Both the position numbers and the translations under genes were made by a program. Below, piece by piece: positions 53,447 to 62,104 of a stretch of DNA of 64,000 nucleotides. Positions within the stretch are counted from its first letter, which is position 1. Every line of letters starts with the position of its first letter. Source of the DNA: Streptomyces sp. SM10 (GTDB lineage Bacteria > Actinomycetota > Actinomycetes > Streptomycetales > Streptomycetaceae); the NCBI RefSeq assembly GCF_002910915.1, contig NZ_NEUF01000054.1, forward strand, positions 1 through 64,000. Direction: 5' to 3'. Under the pieces are notes generated by a model. The model saw nothing but the letters and a program-made list of their open reading frames with translations, was not told where the DNA came from and searched no databases.

Positions 53447-56400
53447 GCCCCATACACAGCGAGTCCGCCTTCGGCGAAGCCATCGTCTCGGCCATGACCG
53501 AGCGCGGCTGGCGTGAAGCACGTCCTGAGGACTACGCGGCAGACCGAGGCCTGGACGCCAAAGAGCTGTTCGCCTTCCTCAACGAGAGTCAGCCGCGCGA
53601 ATGGAGCGAGCTCGCCGCCGTCTATGGCAATGACGTCAACGCCGCCGAGCGCGGCTTCGCCCAGCGCCTCGACAAGGCCATCAGTGACGACGGCCTCCTC
53701 CACGTCCTCCGCAACGGCGTCAAGGACCGGGGCGTCCGCCTCCGTGTGGCCTACTTCAAGCCGAACCTCGTCACCGACGACTCCGTCCTGGACGGCTACC
53801 GCGCCAACCGCCTCACCGTCGTACGCGAGCTCGCCTACGCCACGAAGCAGGCCGACTGGGGCAACAAGCTCGACCTGACCCTGTTCCTGAACGGCATCCC
53901 CGTCGCCACCGCCGAGTTGAAGAACCCGATCACCCGGCAGGGCGTCGAGCACGCCAAGGAGCAGTACCGCACCGACCGCGACCCCACCGAGCCGATCTTC
54001 ACCCGCCGCGTCATCGCCAACTTCGCCGTCGACCCGGACCTCATCTTCGTCGCCACCCAGCTCCGGGGCAAGAACACCCGCTTCCTCCCGTTCAACACCG
54101 GCTCCAACGGTGCCGGCCTGCCCGGTGGCGCCGGAAACCCGGCCCCCACCGCGTACGGCACGTACGCCACCTCCTACCTGTGGGAGCAGGTCTGGGCGCG
54201 GGACAACTGGCTGGACCTGCTCCAGCGGTACGTACATCAGCAGAAGAACAAGACCCCCGGCGGCGGTACCACCAAGTCGACGATCTTCCCGCGCTTCCAC
54301 CAGTGGGACGTGGTCAAGAAGCTCACCACCCACGCCGCGACCTTCGGCGTCGGCCAGAACTACCTCGTCATGGCCTCCGCCGGCTCCGGCAAGTCGAACA
54401 CCATCGGCTGGCTCGCCCACCGACTGAGCGACCTCCACGCCGACACCGACCCCCGCACTCTCGACCCGGACGCGCTGTCCGCCGGCCGGATCAAGCCGGG
54501 TACGCCGGTCTTCGACAAGGTCATTGTCATCACCGACCGCCGAAACCTCGACGCGCAGCTCCGCGAGACGGTCGGCAGCTTCTCGCAGACCGAGGGCCTG
54601 GTCGTGAAGGTGGACGAGAAGCACGGCTCGAAAAGCGAGCAGCTCGCCCGTGCGCTGTCCCGCGACACCGGCAAGATCGTGACCGTCACCCTGCACTCGT
54701 TCCCCGCGCTCATCGACTACATCGAGCGCAACCCGACCGAGATCAAGGGCACGAACTTCGCCATCGTCATCGACGAGGCCCACTCCTCCCAGTCCGGCGA
54801 CGCCTCCACCGCCGTCAAGGCCGCCCTGCGCGACCTCGGCCTGGACGCGGACTCGGACGAACCGGGCGCGAGCGCCGTCACGGTCTACGAGAAGCTGAGG
54901 AAGAAGGCCGCGGAGCGTTCGCAGGCCGCGAACCTCTCCTACTTCGCTTTCACCGCCACCCCGAAGGCGAAGACGCTGGAACTCTTCGGCACGGAAGACA
55001 CCGTGGACGGCAAGTCGGCCTACCGCCCCTTCCACACGTACTCCATGCGCCAGGCCATCGAGGAAGGCTTCATCCTCGATCCGCTGCGGAACTACGTCAC
55101 GTACAACACCTACTGGAAGCTGGTGAACCAGAACGCGGACGAGCGGGAGGTGGACCCGTCCAGGGCCAACACCCTGCTCGCCCGGTACGCGCTCACCCAC
55201 GAGCACACCGTCTCCCAGCATGCCCAGGTGATCGTCGAGCACTTCGTGACGCACTCCCGGGGCCGGCTCGGCGGGCGGGCCAAGTCCATGGTCGTGACGG
55301 CCTCGCGGCAGTCCGCCGTGGAGATGGCGCGGGCGATCAAGAGCTACATCAAGGACCGGGACTACGACACCAAGTACCCGGACCTGGGTGTCCTGGTGGC
55401 GTTCTCCGGCGTGCTGAAGATAGGCGATGACGACGAGACGACCGAGCCGAAGGAAAACGGCGGGATCGCGGAGAGCGCACTGCCGAAGGCGTTCGCCTAC
55501 ACGCGGGCCGATGACAAGGCGGCACGCGCGGGCGGCCGGGGCCAGCAGGAGTTCAGGATCCTCGTCGTCGCGGAGAAGTACCAGACGGGCTTCGACCAGC
55601 CGTTGCTGACGACCATGTACGTCAACAAGACGCTGACCGGGATCTCTGCCGTCCAGACCCTCTCCCGCCTCAACCGCACCGCCGACCACAAGGCCCAGGC
55701 CGACCTGGCGGTCCTGGACTTCGTGAACGACGCCGAGGACATCCGGGACGCGTTCCGCCCGTACTTCGAGGAGGCCAACACCCTCCCGTCCGACCCGAAC
55801 CTGCTCTACACCGCGCAGAGCCGGGTGATGTCGGCGCCGATCATCTCGGAGTCGGAGATGGACGAGTTCGCCACGGCCTACTTCGCGGCGAAGGAGAAGG
55901 CGGCCGGCTCGCAGGCCAAGTGGGAGAAGCTGCACGCGGAGCTGTACCGGCTGCTCTCCCCCGCCGTCGCGCGCTTCACGCCGCTCGTGGAGAGCGAGGA
56001 GGAGGACGACGTGGAGACGGCGGAGGACTTCCGCGCGAACCTCAACGACTACGTACGCAAGTACGGCTTCCTCGCCCAGATCGTCCCGTACCACGACCCC
56101 GAGCTGGAACGCCTCCACCTCTACGGCCGCTACCTCCTCAACCGGCTTCCGCGCCGCGCGGACGGTGGCGTGGACATAGGCGAGATCGACCTCAGTCACC
56201 TGCGCGTGGAGAAGACGGGCGAATACGACGTCTCCCTGAACCCCGAGGGCTCGACCGAACTCCCAGGGTTCGGTGACGGCTCAGGCGGCGCGGCGGAGGA
56301 GGAGAAGTCGCTGCTGTCGGAGCTGATCGAGGCGTTCAACGCCAAGTTCGGCACGGACTTCACCGAGGAGGACGTCCGCAAGCCGTTCAACAAGACCAAG

Positions 56401-56625
56401 GAAGACCCCAAGGTCCGGGCGGCGGCCGTCGTCAACGACGAGGCCAACTTCGGCAAGGTCTTCGACCGGGCCTTCGCCGACAACATGGCCGACCACATCG
56501 AGAACACCGCCGGCATAGGGCGCCAGTACTTCGGCCCCGACAAGAGCTTCCGCTCGAACCTGGACCGCAGCGCACGGCGGGCGGCGTGGCGGATGATCCG
56601 CCGCGAGGAGAACGTGGACGAGTAG
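53443..56625 (+). CDS. hsdR: Type I restriction endonuclease subunit
   Basis: A 1060-residue HsdR. The nuclease domain has the PD-(D/E)xK residues D144, E158 and K160 (LDLTLFLN and AELKNP). The motor has Walker A ASAGSGKS with K317, DEAH box IDEAH starting at D444, and helicase motifs further on (FTATPKAK, EKYQTGFDQP, QTLSRLNRT). The C-terminal helical part (about 860-1060) binds HsdM. It cleaves unmethylated DNA after translocation. The start overlaps hsdS by 4 bases, so hsdM-hsdS-hsdR is one coupled operon. All key residues are present. Confidence 0.95.
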   Translation: MSPIHSESAFGEAIVSAMTERGWREARPEDYAADRGLDAKELFAFLNESQPREWSELAAVYGNDVNAAERGFAQRLDKAISDDGLLHVLRNGVKDRGVRLRVAYFKPNLVTDDSVLDGYRANRLTVVRELAYATKQADWGNKLDLTLFLNGIPVATAELKNPITRQGVEHAKEQYRTDRDPTEPIFTRRVIANFAVDPDLIFVATQLRGKNTRFLPFNTGSNGAGLPGGAGNPAPTAYGTYATSYLWEQVWARDNWLDLLQRYVHQQKNKTPGGGTTKSTIFPRFHQWDVVKKLTTHAATFGVGQNYLVMASAGSGKSNTIGWLAHRLSDLHADTDPRTLDPDALSAGRIKPGTPVFDKVIVITDRRNLDAQLRETVGSFSQTEGLVVKVDEKHGSKSEQLARALSRDTGKIVTVTLHSFPALIDYIERNPTEIKGTNFAIVIDEAHSSQSGDASTAVKAALRDLGLDADSDEPGASAVTVYEKLRKKAAERSQAANLSYFAFTATPKAKTLELFGTEDTVDGKSAYRPFHTYSMRQAIEEGFILDPLRNYVTYNTYWKLVNQNADEREVDPSRANTLLARYALTHEHTVSQHAQVIVEHFVTHSRGRLGGRAKSMVVTASRQSAVEMARAIKSYIKDRDYDTKYPDLGVLVAFSGVLKIGDDDETTEPKENGGIAESALPKAFAYTRADDKAARAGGRGQQEFRILVVAEKYQTGFDQPLLTTMYVNKTLTGISAVQTLSRLNRTADHKAQADLAVLDFVNDAEDIRDAFRPYFEEANTLPSDPNLLYTAQSRVMSAPIISESEMDEFATAYFAAKEKAAGSQAKWEKLHAELYRLLSPAVARFTPLVESEEEDDVETAEDFRANLNDYVRKYGFLAQIVPYHDPELERLHLYGRYLLNRLPRRADGGVDIGEIDLSHLRVEKTGEYDVSLNPEGSTELPGFGDGSGGAAEEEKSLLSELIEAFNAKFGTDFTEEDVRKPFNKTKEDPKVRAAAVVNDEANFGKVFDRAFADNMADHIENTAGIGRQYFGPDKSFRSNLDRSARRAAWRMIRREENVDE

Positions 56626-56636
56626 GCCCCTACGTA

Positions 56637-56691
56637 CGCGGGAGGGCCCCGCCGCACGCCGAATCAGCGTCGCCGGCGGGGCCCTCCCGCG
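56637..56691. terminator. Strong bidirectional terminator after hsdR
   Basis: Perfect 17-bp arms (56637-56653 and 56675-56691) with a 21-base loop. It begins 12 bases past the hsdR stop and ends 9 bases before the stop of the convergent DUF397 gene. Confidence 0.85.
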
Positions 56692-56699
56692 CACGTTGC

Positions 56700-56903
56700 T
56701 CAGCCGGCGACGATCCCGACGAACCCGGCCCATGCTTTGGGGCCAACTGTCAGCACCGGGCCGTTCGACTGCTTCGAGTCCCGGATGTGCACCTGGGTGG
56801 CAGCCGCAGCGACCTCAACGCACTCGCCGCCGTTGCCGGTGCTGTAGCTGCTCTTGAACCACGCCAAATCGGAGGTCGCCAGCCTGGTGTGGTGCATGGT
56901 CAT
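56700..56903 (-). CDS. DUF397 protein
   Basis: A 67-residue protein with the DUF397 signature: AWFKSSYSTGNGGECVEVA, then VHIRDSKQSNGPVL and a final Trp-containing helix. Such genes usually pair with a DUF5753-type XRE regulator, as here; the start overlaps that gene's stop by 4 bases. Members are linked to development and stress signalling in Streptomyces, and DUF397 proteins often act as partners of the regulator. Confidence 0.93.
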   Translation of the reverse strand: MTMHHTRLATSDLAWFKSSYSTGNGGECVEVAAAATQVHIRDSKQSNGPVLTVGPKAWAGFVGIVAG

Positions 56904-57766
56904 TTCTCTCCCAGAAGCTTCTCGATGAACTCCGAGGACTCACGTGGAGTGAGAGCCTGTGACCGGATGATGCCATAACGGGCTTCGAGTTCTCGGACTG
57001 CTGCAAGACCTGTGTAGAGACGGCTGTCACCCTGCACTTCGGCATACGCGATGCGCTGCCCCTGCGCGGTGTCGATCAGCGTGAACGGCCCTCCGAGCGC
57101 CGCGTGATCCTCTCGGTCCAGAGGCATCACCTGCACTTCGACGTTGCGCTTCCTTCCAAGGCGCAACAGTTGTTCCAACTGGCCGTGTAGCGCTGGCCGA
57201 CCACCGATCGGCCTGCGAAGTACGGCCTCATCGACGATGAAACTCAACAGCGGTGCAGGACGTCGGTCGTAGATCTCCTGCCTGGCCAGTCGAGCAGATA
57301 CCCCTTGCTCAATGACTTCGTCGTCAAGAAGCGGACGCTCTTGCTGGAATCCAGCCCGCGCATAGTCTGCCGTTTGCAACAACCCTGGCACCGCGTACAG
57401 CCCGTATACGCAGAGGGCAACCGCCTTCGCCTCCAACCGCGCAGCATCCCGGAAGAACGCCGGATACTGCGACCGAGCCAACTCCTCCTTCAACGCCACC
57501 AGGAGCCCGCCGGCCTCCAGTACCCGGTCCGCCTTGTCCACGAACCCCGGCTGCGGGACGCGCCGCCCCTGCTCGAACGAGGCCACCGACTGCGCGGCGT
57601 ACCCCACCCGCTTGCCGAACTCAACCCGGTCCAGCCCGGCCCGCGTCCGCAGCAGCTTCAGTTGGCGCCCGAACGCCACCGCCACCCCGTTCTCCGACTG
57701 TCCCTCCGGCCGCGTCCCCGGCGGGTGCTCCACACCCTCACCCGCAACCGCCTCATCCTGCGTCAC
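56900..57766 (-). CDS. XRE-family regulator with DUF5753 domain
   Basis: A 288-residue regulator. The helix-turn-helix covers about 32-85 (FGRQLKLLRTRAGLDRVEFGKRVGYAAQSVASFEQGRR), followed by the DUF5753 sensor domain (about 105-275) with the hallmark GLLQTADYARA and DEAVLRRPIGG segments. I start at the GTG at 57766; the upstream sequence is low-complexity and a start within it cannot be ruled out. It sits upstream of and overlaps the DUF397 gene, the standard arrangement of these pairs. The ligand is unknown. Confidence 0.88.
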   Translation of the reverse strand: MTQDEAVAGEGVEHPPGTRPEGQSENGVAVAFGRQLKLLRTRAGLDRVEFGKRVGYAAQSVASFEQGRRVPQPGFVDKADRVLEAGGLLVALKEELARSQYPAFFRDAARLEAKAVALCVYGLYAVPGLLQTADYARAGFQQERPLLDDEVIEQGVSARLARQEIYDRRPAPLLSFIVDEAVLRRPIGGRPALHGQLEQLLRLGRKRNVEVQVMPLDREDHAALGGPFTLIDTAQGQRIAYAEVQGDSRLYTGLAAVRELEARYGIIRSQALTPRESSEFIEKLLGEK

Positions 57767-58282
57767 CCGCCACCGCCTGCCCCACGTACGTACACGTCCC
57801 ACCCAACTGCGTACAAACAAGCCGAGAGAGGGACCGTTCACAGATTTGCCGTGTCGGCGGCGCCCGCTCCGACTCGTCCCACTCGGGCACCGTAACGAGC
57901 TGCGCGGTTACGCGCCCGTCATTCTCGCGACGTTCCCTCGAAGGAGCGGCCCGACGCTCGGGACTCGAGAGCCGAACTTCGTGCGCCGGAACAGGCTCGT
58001 TCACACCTTGGAGTTACAGCGATCAAGAGCCAGGCCCGACGCTTGAGCTTCGGGATTCGGGGGCCAAGATGCGAGCTTCGTGATCCGAGCGATGTTGTTC
58101 ACCCGGTAGGTAGAAGAAGGGTTTGGGAAAACCTCCCCACCCCCCTGCCCCTCCACAACCAGCTGATATGACTAAATGTGATCAGCTTGCGGCGCAGAGT
58201 CACGTCTGCTTACGGTGCCCCCAACGAATCGACCCCGACGCGGTGCACAAACACCAGGCCGGGGTCTCACCCCAAGATCGAA
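57767..58282. other. Divergent control region, no supported gene
   Basis: 516 bp between the XRE gene and the zinc-ribbon helix-turn-helix gene. A notably AT-richer patch at 58085-58200 is likely promoter DNA for the rightward gene. A frame at 58168-58314 (MTKCDQLAAQSHVCLRCP) could encode 48 residues but has no recognisable domain and overlaps the next start. Confidence 0.4.
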
Positions 58283-59341
58283 ATGGACGATCTCGTGGCT
58301 ACCGAGCACCTTAGCCCCGCCCTCCGCGCACCCGCATCCTCGCGCCCGTACGCGAAAGCCCACCCCGGCTACGGCAAGCGGGCCGCGCCGGACCAACGCA
58401 CGCCCCATGCAAATGACTTCGCCCTGATGCCGGAGCGCGAGCGGTACATCGCCGGATACGTCGACCAGCTCCCCGACGGCGCGGCCATGGACATCAAGTC
58501 ACTCGCCAAGAGCCTCCCGCTGTACGGCCAGATGGCAGTCTCCAGCGCCCTGAGGGCCCTGGGCGTCGCCGGGCACCTGCGGCGCGTGCGATGCCTGGCC
58601 GGCCTGGGCGACCAGGTCCGCTGGGTCTCCCGCACCTACTGGTCCCGCACTGCCCGCGACAACGAGTGGTGGGACGCCTTCCTGACCGGCGAGGACAGCC
58701 GCCCGGCCCCGGAAGCGACGTCCGCTCCCCCGTCGGCCGACACCGTTCCACGGGCCCCGGCCGCATCCGAGCCCCTGCCCGTGACACCGCCCCCGGCTGC
58801 CGAGCCCAGGCGAACCCCGCAGCCGACCACCGCTGCCCCCGCTGCCTCCGTACCCGAGCAGCGCGCTCCCGCGGCGGCTTCGTCCGCGGCCTCCCCGGCC
58901 TACCTCGCACTGGCCCAACTCGGCCGCGCGGAACCGCGACTGGCCCTCTCCGCAGCTGACTGTCAGGTCCTGGAGCCCTTGGCCGCCGCGTGGTTCGTAC
59001 GCGGCGTGGACTCGGCCTACCTCACCCAGGCCCTCACCGCAGGCATCCCCGCGCAGGTCGGCTCCCCCATCGGCTTCGTACGCCGCCGCCTCACCGACAA
59101 GCTTCCCCCGCACCTGCCCGCCAGCTCCGCCCCCGCCTCGACCACCGCCCCGACTCGCCGCGTCGTCGCGGAGTGCACCGAATGCGGCCGACCCGGACCG
59201 CCGGAAGCGCTCCCCGACGGCCTCTGCCGCCCCTGCCGCACCACCGCATCGCCAGCCCCTTCCGCCACAGCGACTCCGCCTGTCGAACGTGACGTACACG
59301 CGCTGGTCAGCCAGCTCCGCGACCTGACCCGCGTGCCCTGA
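58283..59341 (+). CDS. Helix-turn-helix protein with C-terminal zinc ribbon
   Basis: A 352-residue protein. The N-terminal third (about 45-125) looks like a winged helix (MPERERYIAGYVDQLPDGAAMDIKSLAK, then SALRALGVAGHLRRVR). A long Pro/Ala linker (about 140-205) follows, then a helical domain (206-275). The C-terminal zinc-binding motif CTECGRPG with a later CRPC pair (about 295-320) gives four cysteines. This layout occurs in Streptomyces and its mobile elements, often annotated as a MarR-like regulator. Start 58283 is chosen as the first ATG of the frame; GTG at 58178 would add 35 poorly ordered residues. Confidence 0.7.
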   Translation: MDDLVATEHLSPALRAPASSRPYAKAHPGYGKRAAPDQRTPHANDFALMPERERYIAGYVDQLPDGAAMDIKSLAKSLPLYGQMAVSSALRALGVAGHLRRVRCLAGLGDQVRWVSRTYWSRTARDNEWWDAFLTGEDSRPAPEATSAPPSADTVPRAPAASEPLPVTPPPAAEPRRTPQPTTAAPAASVPEQRAPAAASSAASPAYLALAQLGRAEPRLALSAADCQVLEPLAAAWFVRGVDSAYLTQALTAGIPAQVGSPIGFVRRRLTDKLPPHLPASSAPASTTAPTRRVVAECTECGRPGPPEALPDGLCRPCRTTASPAPSATATPPVERDVHALVSQLRDLTRVP

Positions 59342-59467
59342 CCCTCCTCGATCCCTCCTCGATCGACTTGGTGCATTCGCCCTGAACCGCCAGGTGTTGA
59401 GCCATAGACTCCAGCCGTCAACGCCTACGGTGTCGGGCCGTTGCGCGTCCCCGCAGGAGGAGATCAC

Positions 59468-61237
59468 ATGCAGGACCCTTCGGACTCGTTGGAGAGCGCC
59501 GAGCCGGAGGAGAGCGGCCGGAGCCGTACCGCCGGCCCACCTGGTGAGGACGCTCAGACACCCGACAGGGACACCGACTCGGCCCCGGCCTCGACGGTCC
59601 TGGCGGAGGTGCTCCCCGGAGTCGCCGTCCTGTGCGGTGAGGTCCCGCCGGAGCTCAAGCCGGATCTGATCGACTTCGGGATCGTGCCGGCCGCCGACCG
59701 CAAGCAGATCTCCGCAGTCCTCGCCTCGATCGGGAACCTCGCGACCGTCGCCGGCAACCTCGGAAACGCGTTCGCCGGTGTCCAGGGGCTCTACAGGCTC
59801 GGCGCCACGACACAGGCCCTGCTGAAGGGCGGCGCGACGCTCGCCGTCAAGGACGGCGCGAACCTCGGAACGGTGATGCTTCCTGGCCGCATCCTGCGCC
59901 AGGCTCGTCTCTACCCCGTGAAGGCGGTGAGCAAGGCACAGGGCGCGGCCTCGATCGGGCCGGGGCTGGCCATGATCGCTCTTCAGATGATGCTGAGCGA
60001 GGTTTCCGGCCTCGTCAGGACCAACCTCGCGGTGACGAGCCAGGTCCTCACCGCCATCCGTAAGGAACAGTGGGCCGAACTGACCGGACTCGTCACCGCC
60101 ATCGATCGCGCGGTTGACCAGGCGCGAGAGATCGAGTCGGTCCCGGCGTCCCTGTGGGAGGACGTCACAGGCAGCGGAGCGCTGCTGCAGAAGCAGCTTG
60201 AGCTCTACCGAGGGCACGTCGGCGACCACGTCAGGCAGATCGACCGGTCCACCGCACGCAGCCACCACGAGTACCTGCAGACGAACGCCGAGGCGATCGC
60301 CTTCGACGCCTACGCCCTCCTGTCCGCCCTCAAGGCATGGACCGGATATCAAGCGCTGCGCGCCGCGAGGTCGAGGGCCGCCGGGCGCAAGGACGCGGCC
60401 GAGGCTCAGTACGCCGAGGTCATCGCGCGCGACACCCGCGCGGAGTTCGACTCGTCCCTCGCCGAATCGACGAGCCTCATCGACTCCCTCACACGGGACC
60501 TACGCATCCTGGCCGAGCTCCCCGGCCGCGACACACTGCCACTGCCCGGGAAGCGGAAGGACTCGAAGGCAGCCCGCCTGACCGTTGCCCGCCTCCTGGA
60601 TGCGATCGTGCCTCTCGCCGATGCACTCCGTGCTCCGACTCCTGCGCTCCAGGCTCCGGACGTCGTCTGCGCACCCGGCTCACCGGAACTCGGGCCGTAC
60701 CTGCGCATCCTGCGATGGCTCCTCGAGGACGGTGAGACCCTACGTGTCCTAGGCTTCGCCGATCAGCTCGACGCACTCGGGCCCGTCTCTGCGATCTTCA
60801 GCGGGGCCAAGGGGAAGTTCACGGCAGCAAGGGACAAGACCGCGGCAAGCACACTGGTCGCCATCACGGATCGCCGCGTCATCACGGCCAAGGCAGGCGC
60901 GTTCCTCGAACAAGCCGAGATCCGCGCGGACATCCCGATCGACCAGGTGCGATACGTGCGCGCAGCGGACACCCAGGACAAGGCCACGCGTCTGACGGTC
61001 GACCTCATCACGCGAGACGAGAACATCCGTTGGCTCTTCCACGCCGACGCGGACAGCACCCAAGTGGACGCGCTCGCCGCCGTGCTTGCCGAGTCGATGA
61101 CGATCCCGGACGCAGAGCGCGACGCACTGCAGCGGCTTCGCCACCCGGCCATCGAGGCGGGCGGGAAGCACGAGACTTCCGACGTGAGCTCCACCGAACC
61201 GACCGGATCCGAACCCGCGACCTCCGACGCAGGGTAG
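59468..61237 (+). CDS. Large protein with putative C-terminal PH-like domain
   Basis: A 589-residue protein of unknown function. An acidic N-terminus (1-45) precedes a Gly/Ala-rich and hydrophobic central part (about 85-190, including PGLAMIALQMMLSEVSG), possibly membrane-associated. A helical region (190-360) follows. The C-terminus (about 450-565) has VAITDRRVI and IPIDQVRYVRA, a pattern seen in bacterial PH-like domains. GGAGGAG stands just before the start, so it is well translated. It lies between two defence-type genes, which makes a phage-related role possible but unproven. Confidence 0.65.
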   Translation: MQDPSDSLESAEPEESGRSRTAGPPGEDAQTPDRDTDSAPASTVLAEVLPGVAVLCGEVPPELKPDLIDFGIVPAADRKQISAVLASIGNLATVAGNLGNAFAGVQGLYRLGATTQALLKGGATLAVKDGANLGTVMLPGRILRQARLYPVKAVSKAQGAASIGPGLAMIALQMMLSEVSGLVRTNLAVTSQVLTAIRKEQWAELTGLVTAIDRAVDQAREIESVPASLWEDVTGSGALLQKQLELYRGHVGDHVRQIDRSTARSHHEYLQTNAEAIAFDAYALLSALKAWTGYQALRAARSRAAGRKDAAEAQYAEVIARDTRAEFDSSLAESTSLIDSLTRDLRILAELPGRDTLPLPGKRKDSKAARLTVARLLDAIVPLADALRAPTPALQAPDVVCAPGSPELGPYLRILRWLLEDGETLRVLGFADQLDALGPVSAIFSGAKGKFTAARDKTAASTLVAITDRRVITAKAGAFLEQAEIRADIPIDQVRYVRAADTQDKATRLTVDLITRDENIRWLFHADADSTQVDALAAVLAESMTIPDAERDALQRLRHPAIEAGGKHETSDVSSTEPTGSEPATSDAG

Positions 61238-61370
61238 CCCCGGGGCCGGTCGGCCCTGGGAAATCCCGGTGCCCATTCCGCGTACAAGCCCCGCCCCCGC
61301 CACGTACATCCAGGACGTGACAGCACGTCACCTCTGGTCACACTCAGGCATGACGCATCAACGTTGAGGA

Positions 61371-61841
61371 ATGAGCAGCAAGCAGACACCCCTCCCCGTG
61401 CGCGCCGCCTCCACCCCTCACACGCGCTTCCCCTGGCATCACTTCACGATGCGTTTCAGTTCCACCCCGCGCGGCGCCCGCCTCGCCCGTCGGCTGGCCG
61501 GCGAGCGCATCGACGCCTGGGGCATCGCGTACGGGAGCGATACGCACGACGCAGTGACTCTGACCGTCGCCGAGTTGAGCGCCAACGCCGTACGGCACGG
61601 TCACGTGTCCGGCCGGGACTTCCGCCTCCGCCTCTCGGCCGAGGACACAGCCATCCGCATCGAGGTCACCGACACCCGGGGCGAACGCCTTCCCACGCTG
61701 CCCGAAAGGCCGCCGCTCGTCCAGGACGGCGGCCGCGGGCTGCTCCTGGTCGCCGCGCTGGCCGATCGCTGGGGGTGGTACCCCAGTCCGGATGGCCCGG
61801 GTAAGACGGTGTGGGCTGTTCTGGGAGTCCAGATCTCCTGA
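61371..61841 (+). CDS. Anti-sigma-factor-type ATP-binding protein (RsbW-like)
   Basis: A 156-residue HATPase protein. The N box is LTVAELSANAVRHG, the G1 box is VTDTRGE, and the G2 box GGRGLLLVAALADRWG; these bind ATP and Mg. Proteins of this size in Streptomyces act as kinases that bind sigma factors or phosphorylate anti-anti-sigma proteins, often next to DUF397/XRE genes. The start is at 61371 with AGGA close by; a later Met at residue 27 is possible. The partner sigma factor is not in view. Confidence 0.88.
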   Translation: MSSKQTPLPVRAASTPHTRFPWHHFTMRFSSTPRGARLARRLAGERIDAWGIAYGSDTHDAVTLTVAELSANAVRHGHVSGRDFRLRLSAEDTAIRIEVTDTRGERLPTLPERPPLVQDGGRGLLLVAALADRWGWYPSPDGPGKTVWAVLGVQIS

Positions 61842-62104
61842 GCGATCGCGGCCTGGATGTGCTTCTACTGTCACGAGCCGCTCATGCGCGTGGACCGCGG
61901 CAACGGGTCGAGACTTTCGTCGGCGGTCTTCGTCCAGACAAACCGTGCCGCAGTGGGCGTGAGGCACCGCGAAGCGGGGGTGGCGCAGCAGCCCCGCTGC
62001 TGATCGGGGTCTTCAGGGAGTAGGTGCCTGCCGGAGGACACGCGCAACCCGCCGCTGTTCCCTCAAGACCTGGGTGATCTTGAGCGGCCGGCAGGATCGT
62101 GCCA

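Noticed and set aside
53329..56199. 956-codon antisense frame across hsdR
   Set aside because: Arises from strong third-position G/C in hsdR; low-complexity Val/Gly/Arg sequence and no start signal.
61973..61998. 7-bp inverted repeat as terminator of the AIPR gene
   Set aside because: Short stem, more than 100 bases past the stop codon and no T-run.
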